A DNA stretch of 64,000 bases from Rhynchosporium graminicola. Taxonomy: Eukaryota > Ascomycota > Leotiomycetes > Helotiales > Ploettnerulaceae. Of the stretch, positions 43,585-54,083 are shown in pieces (the first letter of the stretch is position 1; every line of letters begins with the position of its first letter). The position numbers and the translations under genes are program-made. The stretch covers positions 1,458,225 to 1,522,224 of the forward strand of contig FJUW01000004.1 in the NCBI GenBank assembly GCA_900074885.1, given 5' to 3'. The notes beneath the pieces were generated by a model. It saw nothing but the letters and a program-made list of their open reading frames with translations. It made no database searches and was not told the origin of the DNA.

Positions 43585-44790
43585 TTCATCAATTAATGAT
43601 CTAATGTCTCGTTTGATCCATTGCAGGTAGACAATGCTTCATGGCATACTTCGAACGGAATAATAACGGAATTCTAAGCAGGAGTTGACGTCGTCTTGAA
43701 GCTTGTTCTTGTGTAGGCCGGCCGCTTAGAACTTGGCCCGCCTCGCTTCATTAGTAGGTACCTGTAGGTGTAGGGCAAGAGAAGAAGTTCCACAACCTAG
43801 GTAAATGATCTTCAAATCTACTGAGAATGTACAAAGTACTATGGCTCCGTACATTCACTGTTAGCAAAGCTTGACTCTTGAAGGAAGCCTGGAAGTTCAA
43901 AATGTGAATACTGACGAGGACAATAGCAGGTCTTTGGTAATAAGCAATCTTAAGCTGGGATATACTGACGATGTTCTAGGTTGCACAAGGTTTATTTCTC
44001 GGACCTTGCTACTACAACAAATATATTTCAAAAAGTCACCAAATCATCCTAGGACTTTCACTTTGAATTGCAACGTTACAAAGCGGTACAGAACTTCATG
44101 CTTCGCTTCGCTGGATAAATTCATCGTTTACATCAATGCTTGAACTTGAAATGGCTCACAACTATTACTTATAAAGCATGCATGTTAAAGAATTATGCGA
44201 CATTGTCATGTTGCCATTTTGTCCATTACGTGCCATGGAGCACCCGCAGGATCAAAATGCGTTCTCCGCATACCTTTCCGGTGTTGAGGGGGGCTGTCGA
44301 AAAGGTAGCAACGTCTCAGACGTACTATAGGTATGTATACCTCGGCTCTCCCGCTCTACAACGGGTGATATGAAGATTGCTACGTCTTGAGCACATCACT
44401 TCCTTTTCGAGACTATCCTCGCAAGTGAGATGGAAATGCTTTTAGGTGAATCCGTGCTTGGTAATTCCTTTCATAGGGTGTAAGCAAGAGGGTGAGAAGC
44501 ATCTGGGGCCTAACTCATGCCTTAGGTATCTTTTAGGGAAGTTTAGCTCTATGTTGATGTGTGGCATAGCAAATACAATGGCACATAGAAGATCGAGCTG
44601 AATAAAACAAAGCGAGAATCCCCTGTTGCCTTAGTTGCTTGCGTACGTTGCTTCACATAGTACGTGCTGAATCTGGGAAGTCAATACATCGAGGCCATCC
44701 TTATTTGGACCTCGGTATTCGGTGCTCAACGCTGCCATCATCCTGCATCTTATTTATCCACGATATCTCATTTCCTAAGTGCCTCATCAT
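43585..44790. other. Intergenic spacer, nothing recognised
   Basis: Contains the promoter side of the PI-PLC-like gene, a GGTACCTGTAGGTG motif at about 43757, and short frames without motifs. Ordinary composition. Confidence 0.4.
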
Positions 44791-44799
44791 TGCCAAAGC

Positions 44800-46555
44800 T
44801 AGCTTGAGCTGTATGTCCTCGATCTTCACATGTGTTAGTGTGGCCGCCAATCATTATTCCCTTGACTTCTCAATGGATTCGTTCAGTCGGGCTGTACTAA
44901 ACGAGTTTGATTTGACTGATGTGTTCGAGAATAATATCCTCTCTAGCCTCCGATCTACCCCAATACTCCTTGTACTTCCTTTTCGAGGTCTTACCCTACA
45001 TTGAATATCCAGGAAAGTTTCTTAAGCTTCCTCTACGAAAATATGTAGGTAGTTTGGTCAGGTCAGTCCCTGGCTACCACTCTTGTCTGACCATATTTTC
45101 AGCTACTTCTCGTGGCATTTGCATGTATATAAACTGCTTTATAGGTGCTTAATGCTGCAACTCTGGTTCTCAGAACTCGTTTGGCCGTAGTTACTGTTAT
45201 AGTCACGTTACCGATACCGTCAGCTCGTCTTTGTTATCTCACATGGAGCACACGGACTCTATCCCACCATCATTTCTGGATCTAGAATTTAGTGTCTTCT
45301 GTGCTCTCATTTCATGGGATCTCCTTCCGGGACTTGTGAAAATCAGAGCTCTTGGATGGGGCGAAACTTTCAAGGTAAGCTACCAGCGTGGCCGAGCCAT
45401 CATATTGGTGAAATTGAAGCTGAATCTAGACAGGGAACCAGGCACAAATAGACGTCTCAAAGAAGTAATAACATCTCTTTTTCTGCATCCTGTGCTAGCT
45501 AGCTAGCACTTGCTCTCGACCTATTCCCAACGGTCCTAGCCGTGATCATCTTGTCCCTGGTGGTAAAGCTTATGAATACCAACCTGATCTGAATAGTGAG
45601 AGCAAGCCTAGCTCTGACATTTTGATAGCATTCGGAAGTCAGCGCTGGCTTTGTGGGTCTGGCTTTGTTTCATGTGATAAGTTTCGGTGTGTCCCTCGCT
45701 CAAATCATCAGGACTTGGACGAAGCTCGAAACATATCTTGGCGCCATATCGAGGCTTATCAGCTTTACCACGCATAGAGCCTCTTGAGAATCTGCTTGGA
45801 GGAACCCAACCGGTTCCCGAAAACTGGTATTTACATGGTGCAATCGAAAGCAAGGACTCGTCAGCCTCCTACAGTTCTGAGTATGATCTTGTCATACGCA
45901 AGCCCAAAGTGACTTTTGAGCCAGGAGAGAAGATTGGTATTTGTGGAAATAGCAGCAGTGACAAGAGCTCGCTAATTACGAGAACCCTCCGAATGCTTGA
46001 GGTCACAGAGGACATTTCGATCACTATTTAATGGGATTGACATTACCAAGCTGCCTAAAGAGATTGTGCGGTCAAGGCTCAATGTCATTCCCCAGGAACC
46101 ACTCTTCATCCCTGGCAAAGTCAGACCTACCTTGTGCAGGCCACAGTCAGCAAAATACCGATGTCGCTGTCATCCCTGCCATCCAGAGAGTACATCTTAA
46201 AAATGTCGTGCGTAACAAGGGCGGAGTTGATACGGTTTTAGACACTGACTCCTTCTCGTATAGCCAACGTCAGCTATTCTGTCTTGCAAGAACGATGACG
46301 ATCTTGGGGAAGAGCAAAGCCGTCATACTCGACGGGGACACGAGTAATGTCGACATTAAGTCTGGTGGCTTGATGTAGGAGATCATTCGAAAGGAATTCC
46401 ATGACTGTACAATAATTGCTGATCCACATCGGCTGTAAACTCTTCTGGATTTTGATCGGATAGCTTGTTGAGCAGGAGTGACTTGGAGAAATTTGATATT
46501 CCGTAAGCGTCGTTGGGCAGAAATAGCTCCTTCAGAAGACTCTTCAATACATAGG
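44800..46555 (+). pseudogene. ABCC-type multidrug/ABC transporter pseudogene (C-terminal half)
   Basis: Fragments in shifting plus-strand frames follow the order of an ABCC transporter's second half. Membrane-domain pieces include LVKIRALGWGETFKVSYQR (about 45336-45396, the conserved 'IRAFGW' loop) and a hydrophobic LALDLFPTVLAVIILSLVV (about 45506-45566). The second nucleotide-binding domain follows: a decayed Walker A (KIGICGNSSSDKSSLI, about 45930-45978), PKEIVRSRLNVIPQEPLFIPG (about 46055-46120), a signature FSYSQRQLFCLARTM (about 46250-46300), and Walker B/D-loop AVILDGDTSNVD (about 46320-46355; the catalytic Glu is lost). A stop then interrupts EIIRKEFHDCTIIADPHRL. Frameshifts and lost catalytic residues make it non-functional. 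Composition is not AT-rich, so decay was not by RIP. Confidence 0.8.
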
Positions 46556-47703
46556 TTTGAGGGTGTGGTGATGGGTCGGGACTTTTGATGTGTTGTGGAT
46601 TACGGTTGTTCGAGTAAGGGCAGGGACCTAAATTAAGGACCAAAACATGTAGTATGAAAAGACTTCCCAAGTTGCGTAGAAACCTGGAAGAATCGTGGTC
46701 ACGCTCTCGAATAATAGCTATGCTCATAACTTTCAAGTACAACATTACAAGACTGGACGCCGGTCAGCCAGGGGGATACACATTTTTGTCAAGTCACTGA
46801 ACAATTACAGGAATTCGTCCGGTTCGTAACCCAATCTACGGGATGTTTTGTATAATACATCAGATAACTTAGGCAGACTTTGTTGAAAACAGTGCAACGA
46901 AAATATGAAACGCAGTATATTCCAAATAGGCTCAAATGGTCAAACAAAGAGAGAGCCACACAATTAGAACATGCTGAGATTTTTATTACCAGTCCAGAAT
47001 AATCGCCGATCTATATTGCAGGTTGTAGCCTATGTCTAGAGGCTCCGGGGAGTTCCTTACCATCATTTCCTTTGTTGACATTATTAAGCGAGATGTCCCT
47101 GAATGCAATGTACTTACCAACTGCTGCACGAGAGAGTACGGACCTACATCTCCAAGCCCCACTGATATTAACTAAGGATCATTAGAGTAGTATGCTGTCT
47201 ATTTGGCTGCAAAAGTCATATGAAGGAGTAACTGCCGGCTCTCTTCCTTAAAGCCTGGACTTGCTTACATACCATTATATCCGCTTGAATTTTGTTTTTG
47301 TTTTGTTCATTTATAGCGTATACTTACAATAGATCAGAACTTGCTCATATCAGGTGGCATCTGGCATCTGGCTAAGGACGATAGCGGAATCTTCTTGTTC
47401 AATTCTGGCTCTATTTGCAGGCACTGCCAGGCCGTGTCTACGTGAGATATCCATCCAAGCACAAACTGCGTTGATTTTCGTAGATAACCATCTCCTATCA
47501 ATATTCAGTCCCTCCCTACACCTTAAAATCATAACGCCATACGATATCTGAACAACCTCGCACAACGCATAAATGCAAATATGAAAACACCATGTATCCC
47601 ACAATGTTTAGTACCCTTCCTCTACAGTACTGCAGTGTACACCGTCCTGCGATTGCGATCCCGTTCTCGACTTCAAAAGGTGTCACTGGTTTCCTTCATC
47701 GCC
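46556..47703. other. Intergenic spacer, nothing recognised
   Basis: AT-leaning sequence with no motif-bearing frame. It lies downstream of the ABCC pseudogene and downstream of the HIT gene. Confidence 0.4.
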
Positions 47704-48371
47704 CTATAACTTCGACCTCTGTCTCTCCATTGTCCCTCTCTCCCTCCCCACCTCCCTCCGCAACTTCTCCGCCAACTCCGCAGCCTCCTCATCACGAAGC
47801 TCACTCCTCATGCCCTTCCCAAACATAGTAAAACTCTTATTCCTCTCCTCGCCATTCAATTTCGGCCTCGGAATCAAATGATAATGTACATGCGGTACGA
47901 CCTGACTCGCTGCCGCTCCGTTATTCTGCACAATGTTCCAGTCCCAGGTCCCGGTCACATTGGCGAGCGCTCGACTCAGCAGAGAGACGTAGGAGCCGAG
48001 TTCGCGGGCTTCAAGGTCGGTTACGTCGGAGATTTTGGAGCGATGCTTGCGCGTAGTTATTAGGATGTGGCCAGGGGAGAGGGGCATTACTATAGGATGT
48101 TAGATTTTGCTGTAGAATAAGCTATTTTCTCTTATTTTTTTGGACGCGAACACGTTGCGGTAGAGACTAGGTTTTCTTTATTTGTGTAGAACAAGAATTG
48201 AGAGGATATAGACGAGCTGGACAGTTACTTACTGTCAAGAAATGCCATTACCAGCGGCGTAGACAGCACCACAAAGGCAGACGGGGATATGGATTCGTAG
48301 TCCCCAGAAGGATTGTCGGAGGGAGGCCATTGGGTCGCTATATTACAGAACGGACAGTCGGACTCGGACAT
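47704..48371 (-). CDS. HIT-domain protein (nucleotide hydrolase/transferase)
   Basis: Exons 48233-48371 and 47704-48089 with a 143-bp intron (GTAAGT...ATAG) give 174 aa. Exon 1 supplies MSESDCPFCNIA, the Cys-pair start of many HIT proteins, and SAFVVLSTPLVMAFLD; the join reads AFLD-IMPLSPGHILI, the canonical HIT strand. The active site HVHYHLIP (about residues 113-117, HxHxH) and upstream QNNGAAASQVVPH are intact. The C-terminus is charged and helical. HIT proteins hydrolyse nucleotidyl phosphoramidates or dinucleoside polyphosphates; the exact substrate is not predictable here. Confidence 0.9.
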
Positions 48372-48987
48372 GGCGAATACAGCATGTGCAACACACGCCC
48401 TATGAAAGGACGGTTCTGGTGTTATCTGTGTTGGCGCATGGGTTTTAAGAACTGTGAATACGTTATGCTTCGATGCGAACCGAGGTTGGTAAGTACAGGG
48501 GTGCGTGAATCGGTATGGATAGTATTAGAATATAATTCTACAAGCAAAAAATGAGCAGAGACTCCCCTCTGTGGTAATTTTCAAACATGTTTCTGTGCAC
48601 AAGATTGAGTCAATTTTAATTGCATCTAGGCGAATCAGTTTAGTACGAATTGTGTTAAGAACAAGAGTTGGAATTAATGTTCATGCTGTGAGACACGATA
48701 AGGCTCTTTGCAAGCACTGAGAATCGCCAGGTGCAAATAGGTGCCAATCACACATAATCCCACTACTTATATTACAATATAGGTAGCTGACTGGTATGGC
48801 ATCATCTCCGATTTAGCTTTCCGTTTCAAGAACGCCTGATATCATAACGCCAGTTGACGGACACATATTTCCCTTCTTTGCACTCCAATGCTCCCCTACA
48901 CTAAACCTCAGCTGAATGATAGCTTCCTAATAGATAAGAGGCGTGTCTGAACTCCCTGATACCACATCATGATACTGGAAAGGTCGT
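48372..48987. other. Intergenic spacer (HIT promoter / FAM192A 3' region)
   Basis: No gene seen. It should contain the promoter of the minus-strand HIT gene at its left end and the 3' region of the FAM192A-type gene at its right end. Confidence 0.45.
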
Positions 48988-49782
48988 TTACCAATCATCG
49001 TCATCATCCGAACCATAATTCACCAACCCTGGAGTTGGCTTGGGAGACTTCGACACTTTCTTGGTGTCCGACACGGTCGGTTTTGCACATGTTTCCCTCT
49101 GACTTGCTTGCGATTGAAGTTGTCCTTTTGGTGACTCGACCCTTGGAGCTTGTGTATCGGCTTTGGTAGGCTTCACAGCATCCGTGGATGTTGACGTCTT
49201 TCGAAGCTTCACACCCTTGAGTACTTCCTTCTCCTTGGTCCTCTTCCTCTTCCTACCACTAGTGGCCCAAGATTCTTCCTTCGCAGTTGGCGATCCTGCT
49301 CCCGTAGCCACGGGATCAATTCCTTCCCTTGCCTTCTTATCTGCTTCTTCCTGTTGCTGGCGGAAAAGAGAAAGTCCTTCTGCGGTCTCTCTCCTTATGC
49401 GATCCTCTTCCGCCCGGGTACTCTCCAAGACAGAGTCCAGCCACTCCGCTTCATCTTCATCAACTCCACGGAATTGGTTCTTGAGTCTGTTGGCTTCTTC
49501 GAATGCTTCTTGTTTGGCGGCTATATCATTCAAAGCACCACTACGTGATCAGCCCATGATCGAGGGGCACGAAGTGACGAAGTGAGAGGTCCCATGGCAC
49601 ATTGCAAAATAAGTACCTTTGTTGGCTTCTAATGTCTCGAAGAGACTCTTCCCATCGGTTTGCCTGGCTAGTTCAGCCCGTCGCAGAGCATTAGCCTCAA
49701 TCTCCTTCTGAGCTTCTAACCATTCGTCACTTCGTTCCAGAGGGATGTCAGTCGTGCCGCCAGATATGAAGCCGGACGACAT
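48988..49782 (-). CDS. FAM192A/NIP30 N-terminal domain protein (PSME3IP1/Fyv6-like)
   Basis: Exons 49617-49782 and 48988-49520 with a 96-bp intron (GTACTT...TATAG) encode 232 aa. The NIP30 domain occupies residues 1-110: MSSGFISGGTT at the start, SDEWLEAQKEIEANALRR, then ETLEANK-AAKQEAFEEANRLKNQFRGVDEDEAEWLDSVLE across the splice join. The C-terminal half is Lys/Ser/Thr-rich and ends in NYGSDDDDDW. Human PSME3IP1 binds the nuclear proteasome activator PA28gamma, and the yeast relative Fyv6 acts in the second step of splicing; the latter role is the more likely in a fungus. Confidence 0.88.
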
Positions 49783-50272
49783 TGTCGGTGGATGATGGAA
49801 CTTGCTGAGCTGCAAGGCTGCCCTCGAAATACATGGATGGTCTCCGTAGAGCTTCATAAAGCAGCCTCCCTCGTACAGGTTGGCTTCTAGAGCGAGGCTA
49901 AGGTAGGTAAGGTAAGGCAAGGCAAGGTTAGGAAGGCTAGTAAGAAGCTCGAGCGCCAAGCCCTGTATGAGTACCTACTGTACTGTACCGTACCAGCCAG
50001 GTGGATAGGAAGATCACATGTGAGGCTCAGACGGCTAATCATCGCAGTTGCAGTATCTCGGAGCTATTCGAAGAGTAAATGCCCATCCAAACATTTCTCA
50101 CTCGATCGGGATATATGGGGATATATTATAAATTTATATATCCTCTTAAATATCTATATCTATCGTTATTACATATGGGCGACGAATTATCTTTACGCAC
50201 TTGAATCAAACTCGGTTATGCTTCCTTTCAGGTCTACCTAATTAAGTCCAAAGAAATTTGATTTCCCCGTTG

Positions 50273-50371
<99 letters not shown>
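50273..50371. repeat. (CTAT)n microsatellite, about 25 copies
   Basis: 99 bp of uninterrupted CTAT units, the longest simple repeat in the window, followed by a few imperfect units. Confidence 0.98.
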
Positions 50372-50838
50372 CCCATCTATCTTTCTATCAGTCAGCCTAC
50401 CTGCCTTGCGTACTTTCGTACCTCACCACCGACGAATTCCATAGACCCAAACAAACGTCACCAGCACCACAGCGATCTGTTGGTTGAACAACAAGGACAT
50501 GTCATGGGTGCAGGGTCTCGTCCCCAGTGTTACTCTTGTACCTTCCGTAACTTGTATAACTTTGACTCTTTCATTCGTGCGCATGCATGATGGCCACTCT
50601 CTATTTAGCCTAAAGTTGTTCAGGTCCACTCACTATTGTACATGGATACTTCTGTAGAGTGGCAGAAGTGGGGCGTCGGGGAGGGTTTGCTCTTTGATGG
50701 CTGGCTGGCTTGCTGGCTGGCTGGCGGGCTGTCTGTATATTGCTCAATTCAGCGTAGCTTTGCAGCGAACGCTATGCTGTCTGATTTCGAAGGCCTTCTT
50801 TGGCACAATGGAACAATCTGGGCTCTTATTCTGAATAC

Positions 50839-50889
50839 GTAGGTAGGTAGGTAGGTAGGTAGGTAGGTAGGTAGGTAGGTAGGTAGGTA
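50839..50889. repeat. (GTAG)n microsatellite
   Basis: Twelve to thirteen GTAG units, about 130 bp upstream of the aldo-keto reductase start. Confidence 0.97.
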
Positions 50890-51018
50890 AGTAGATAGGT
50901 AGGAAGATAGGTAGGAAGTTATAAATAGGATCTCATATCCCATCTCTCCCACGTCTTCCCCTTCTGCTTCCCCTCAGATACCCTACCTACCCTTTTACAA
51001 CCAAAATAAATCTTCAAT

Positions 51019-52186
51019 ATGGCTTCTACCAACGTTACCTCGTAAGAAACTTCCCCTTCTGCTCCCCCGCACTTAATTCATGTTTGAAGTCAGAAGTCTG
51101 CGCAGACTAGCGTCTCTTTCCTCACAACTATCGCCAGCTAGACTCTTCAGCTCACAATCCTCCGTTACTAGGAAGACTTTCACTTTGAACACTGGTGCCC
51201 AAATCCCAGCTCTCGGTCTCGGAACGTGGCAATCGCAGCCCCATGAGGTTGAGAAGGCCGTTGAAATTGCTCTTCGCAGAGGATACCGTCACATTGACAC
51301 TGCCGTGAGCTCGCCTTCTTCACAGTGGTATCTCGTTACCCCCAGAAATAGTTCCTAATCAATACTTTCACAGTTGGCCTACGGCAACGAAGCCGAGGTC
51401 GGGTTGGGAATCAAGAACTCCGGCGTCCCCCGCGAGCAGATCTGGTTGACCACCAAGTTGGACAACCCATGGCACAAGCGAGTCCAAGAGGGAATCGACT
51501 CCTCCCTCAAGTCCCTCGGAACTGACTACGTCGACCTCTACCTCATGCACTGGCCCTGCTCTACCGACCCTACCGACTTGAAGAAGCACCTCCCAGACTG
51601 GGACTTTATCAAGACATGGCAAGAGATGCAAAAGCTGGTTGGATCCGGCAAGGTTAAGAACATCGGTGTTTCCAATTTTGGCATTAAGAACTTGGAGATT
51701 CTCCTCAACGACCCGTCTACGAAGGTACAAAACCCAATAAGTCAGTAGACTTTAGCGGGATGAACATAATCGCTGACCATTTTCTTTCTTGTTCAGATCG
51801 TCCCAGCAGTCAACCAAATCGAACTCCATCCCAACAACCCATCCCCCAAGCTGGTCGCATACAACACCTCGAAAGGTATCCACAGCACCGGCTACTCCTG
51901 CCTGGGCTCCACCAACTCTCCTCTCTACAAGGATGAGACTCTCCTCAGTTTGGCCAAGGCCAAGGGCAAGACCCCTCAACAAGTACTCCTAGCATGGGGT
52001 GTCCAAAAGGGATGGTCTGTCATCCCTAAGTCTGTGAACAAGGAGCGTATCGAGACAAATTTTGAGCTTGATGGCTGGAATTTAACCGAGGATGAAGTGA
52101 CCAAGTTAGATGGTTTGAAGGATCGCTTCAAGGTTTGTGGTGATGCGTGGTTGCCAATCAAGGTCTTCTTTGGGGATGACGAGTAA
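51019..52186 (+). CDS. Aldo-keto reductase
   Basis: Preferred model: exons 51019-51041, 51094-51304, 51374-51724 and 51797-52186 with introns of 52, 69 and 72 bp; 324 aa. The catalytic tetrad is complete: Asp in YRHIDTA, Tyr in AYGNEAEVG (joined across intron 2), Lys in IWLTTKLDN and His in YLMHWPCS; the cofactor-binding [16 protein letters not shown] follows. The N-terminus is extended by about 38 residues ([20 protein letters not shown]) compared with cytosolic yeast enzymes and looks like a mitochondrial presequence. An alternative Met at 51080 ([10 protein letters not shown]) inside intron 1 is in the same frame. The enzyme probably reduces aldehydes/ketones with NADPH; the substrate is unknown. 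Confidence 0.9.
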
Positions 52187-52853
52187 ATCTTGTCGGAGTT
52201 GGCAGATGAAATAACAAATGAATAAATAAACAAGAACCTCAACCAAACATGCCCGATATATCAAGCATGACCCCTTCTTTGCTTTGATACTGTGAGATTC
52301 TCTTATGTCGAAGTAAGGTTTGTCTCTACGTCTGGACTCAAGTCAGATTAGAGAGAGACAAAAAAAGAAAGAACGAGACAGAATAAATTTAGATCTGCAC
52401 CGGTATCAATATGAACTACCTAGCTTTGCAAGACCACGCCAGGTTTAGTCCGGCCGCTAAGAATAACTTAGATCACCTTCAGGGACAATACCAACCAAAC
52501 TAATTTATCTCGTGCCTGGAGCTACAAAAAATCGAAAGTTGATACAAATTATAGCAAGTATATTGCAAGAGGCGAAAGCAAGTAGATTACCATCAACAGA
52601 TGAGCCCACATGTATCTGGATGTACTTTTGCGAGCAGGTTAGTTCAAAGAAACTCATATTAATATCATAGTTGATGATACATTGCGAGGCATAGGCACTG
52701 ACAGAGTGCATTCTTCAGCCACTTCCGGGCCATCCCTTGATCAAAGAAATGTGCCAATTTCACTCGAACCCTCATCCAAGATATACTTCCCAAAATCGCT
52801 TAAGATCCAAAAAAAAAGGGAAAAAAGTACAAAAGAAATCGTAAAGGCGAAGG
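52187..52853. other. Spacer between convergent genes
   Basis: The 3' regions of the aldo-keto reductase and of the probable mitochondrial protein. No gene is recognised. Confidence 0.5.
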
Positions 52854-54083
52854 TTATATCCGTCGCAAGTTATCGCAGTGTTCCAGGAATCTGTAGATGC
52901 CTTCCAGCCCTTCGTAGTCCGATGAATTTGGATGCTCGCTGTGTGATTTGGTGAAGTAAGCCGATTCCCCATCACTAGCATCTTCAGAACTTTCATATCC
53001 TTCGACCCAGGGTCTCTCTATGACATCCTCAACAGTCCCAAGGTCTCGGTATTCATACTCGAATTCGTGGCCTGTTTGTGATCGCTTAGAGCCGCCAGGA
53101 GATGAAAGGCAATGCTCAGAAGCTGGCGCATAGGGAAATAACAACGCCATGTGAGTTCCAGCCCTGGCTTCGAAATCCCTATCTTGCGAGATGATTCCAC
53201 GTTGAACACCAACCTCATTACACAACTTCTCCACGGTCTCGGCGTCACACCCTGGGAATCGCACTCTGAGGATAGATTTTCCTTCCAAGGTTATTGATAA
53301 GTCACCAAGACTGGCCAAACGTTTTAGATCGTTCATCGTAGCTGCAAGATCTTTCAATACTCGGGCAAAGTCCACAGAAAGAACATCCAAGAGGCCCTCG
53401 GTGTTCAGGTTCGAGGCCGAAACTGCCATAGTAGAGCCAAATGTGGTTCCAAGGGGAGAAAGAGCAGTCACAGTTGGGTTGACGTGGAAGTCAATGCAAG
53501 AGCCAGGGGTCGCTTTTGAGACGGCTTGCATCTGACGGATGGTCTTTTCTTGAAGGTTACTGATACGACGGTATCGCTTTTCTCCGGCTGGAGTCATTCC
53601 GTCGAATTGTGCTTTTTGACCCGACAGCCAAAAAGCTCGTACAGCTGCGGAAACATTGTTGATAACTTCCGCAGGAGCTGCTGGAGTATGAGAGAAATAA
53701 CGAGCTCCACCAGGACGACTACTTCCTAGACTGTAGCCTCCCGATGATCTAGGTAGAGTACCACCAGTCAGTTTCGGTCGTAGGGTTGAAGAGAACGGCG
53801 TTCGAATGGTCAATCGAGAAACCGCGCTAGCAGTTGCAGATGTCGGGAAGGCTGCTCGGTTGACATTAGGGCCTGACGCTGAGCCAGTGCTCATGTGTCG
53901 ACGGACAGTCGCATTGATAGCGCTGTGGGTTGTGTACCATCTTCCTTTGGCTTGACGGAGAGCTGCCGCGGGATGGACTGGGTGACGAGTAGAAGATCGA
54001 ACCAACACAGGTTGAAATTGGCTTTCAAGAGGACGGCCAATTTGAGCCAGTCGATTCTGTATAAATCTTGAAGTTGTCTGCAA
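52854..54083 (-). CDS. Conserved fungal protein, probably mitochondrial, function unknown
   Basis: Intronless, 409 aa. The first ~45 residues (MQTTSRFIQNRLAQIGRPLE...VRSSTRHP) are Arg-rich and acid-poor, like a mitochondrial presequence. Residues about 65-140 are Ser/Thr/Gly-rich. A folded part spans about residues 140-300 (EVINNVSAAVRAFWLSGQKAQFDGMTPAGEKRYRRISNLQEKTIRQM; DLKRLASLGDLSITLEGKSILRVRFPGCDAETVEKLCNEVGVQRGI). The C-terminus is acidic and ends YEGLEGIYRFLEHCDNL. I believe homologues are annotated in Aspergillus as 'casein kinase II beta 2 subunit', but no CK2-beta zinc finger is visible, so that name looks unreliable. Confidence 0.75.
   Translation of the reverse strand: MQTTSRFIQNRLAQIGRPLESQFQPVLVRSSTRHPVHPAAALRQAKGRWYTTHSAINATVRRHMSTGSASGPNVNRAAFPTSATASAVSRLTIRTPFSSTLRPKLTGGTLPRSSGGYSLGSSRPGGARYFSHTPAAPAEVINNVSAAVRAFWLSGQKAQFDGMTPAGEKRYRRISNLQEKTIRQMQAVSKATPGSCIDFHVNPTVTALSPLGTTFGSTMAVSASNLNTEGLLDVLSVDFARVLKDLAATMNDLKRLASLGDLSITLEGKSILRVRFPGCDAETVEKLCNEVGVQRGIISQDRDFEARAGTHMALLFPYAPASEHCLSSPGGSKRSQTGHEFEYEYRDLGTVEDVIERPWVEGYESSEDASDGESAYFTKSHSEHPNSSDYEGLEGIYRFLEHCDNLRRI

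Larger units (their letters stand above)
49783..51018. other. Spacer with long microsatellites between divergent genes
   Basis: Divergent region between the FAM192A-type gene and the aldo-keto reductase. It holds two long tetranucleotide arrays (listed separately), GGCT runs at about 50697-50727 and GTACTGTACCGTACC-type palindromes near 49975-49995. No gene is supported. Confidence 0.5.
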
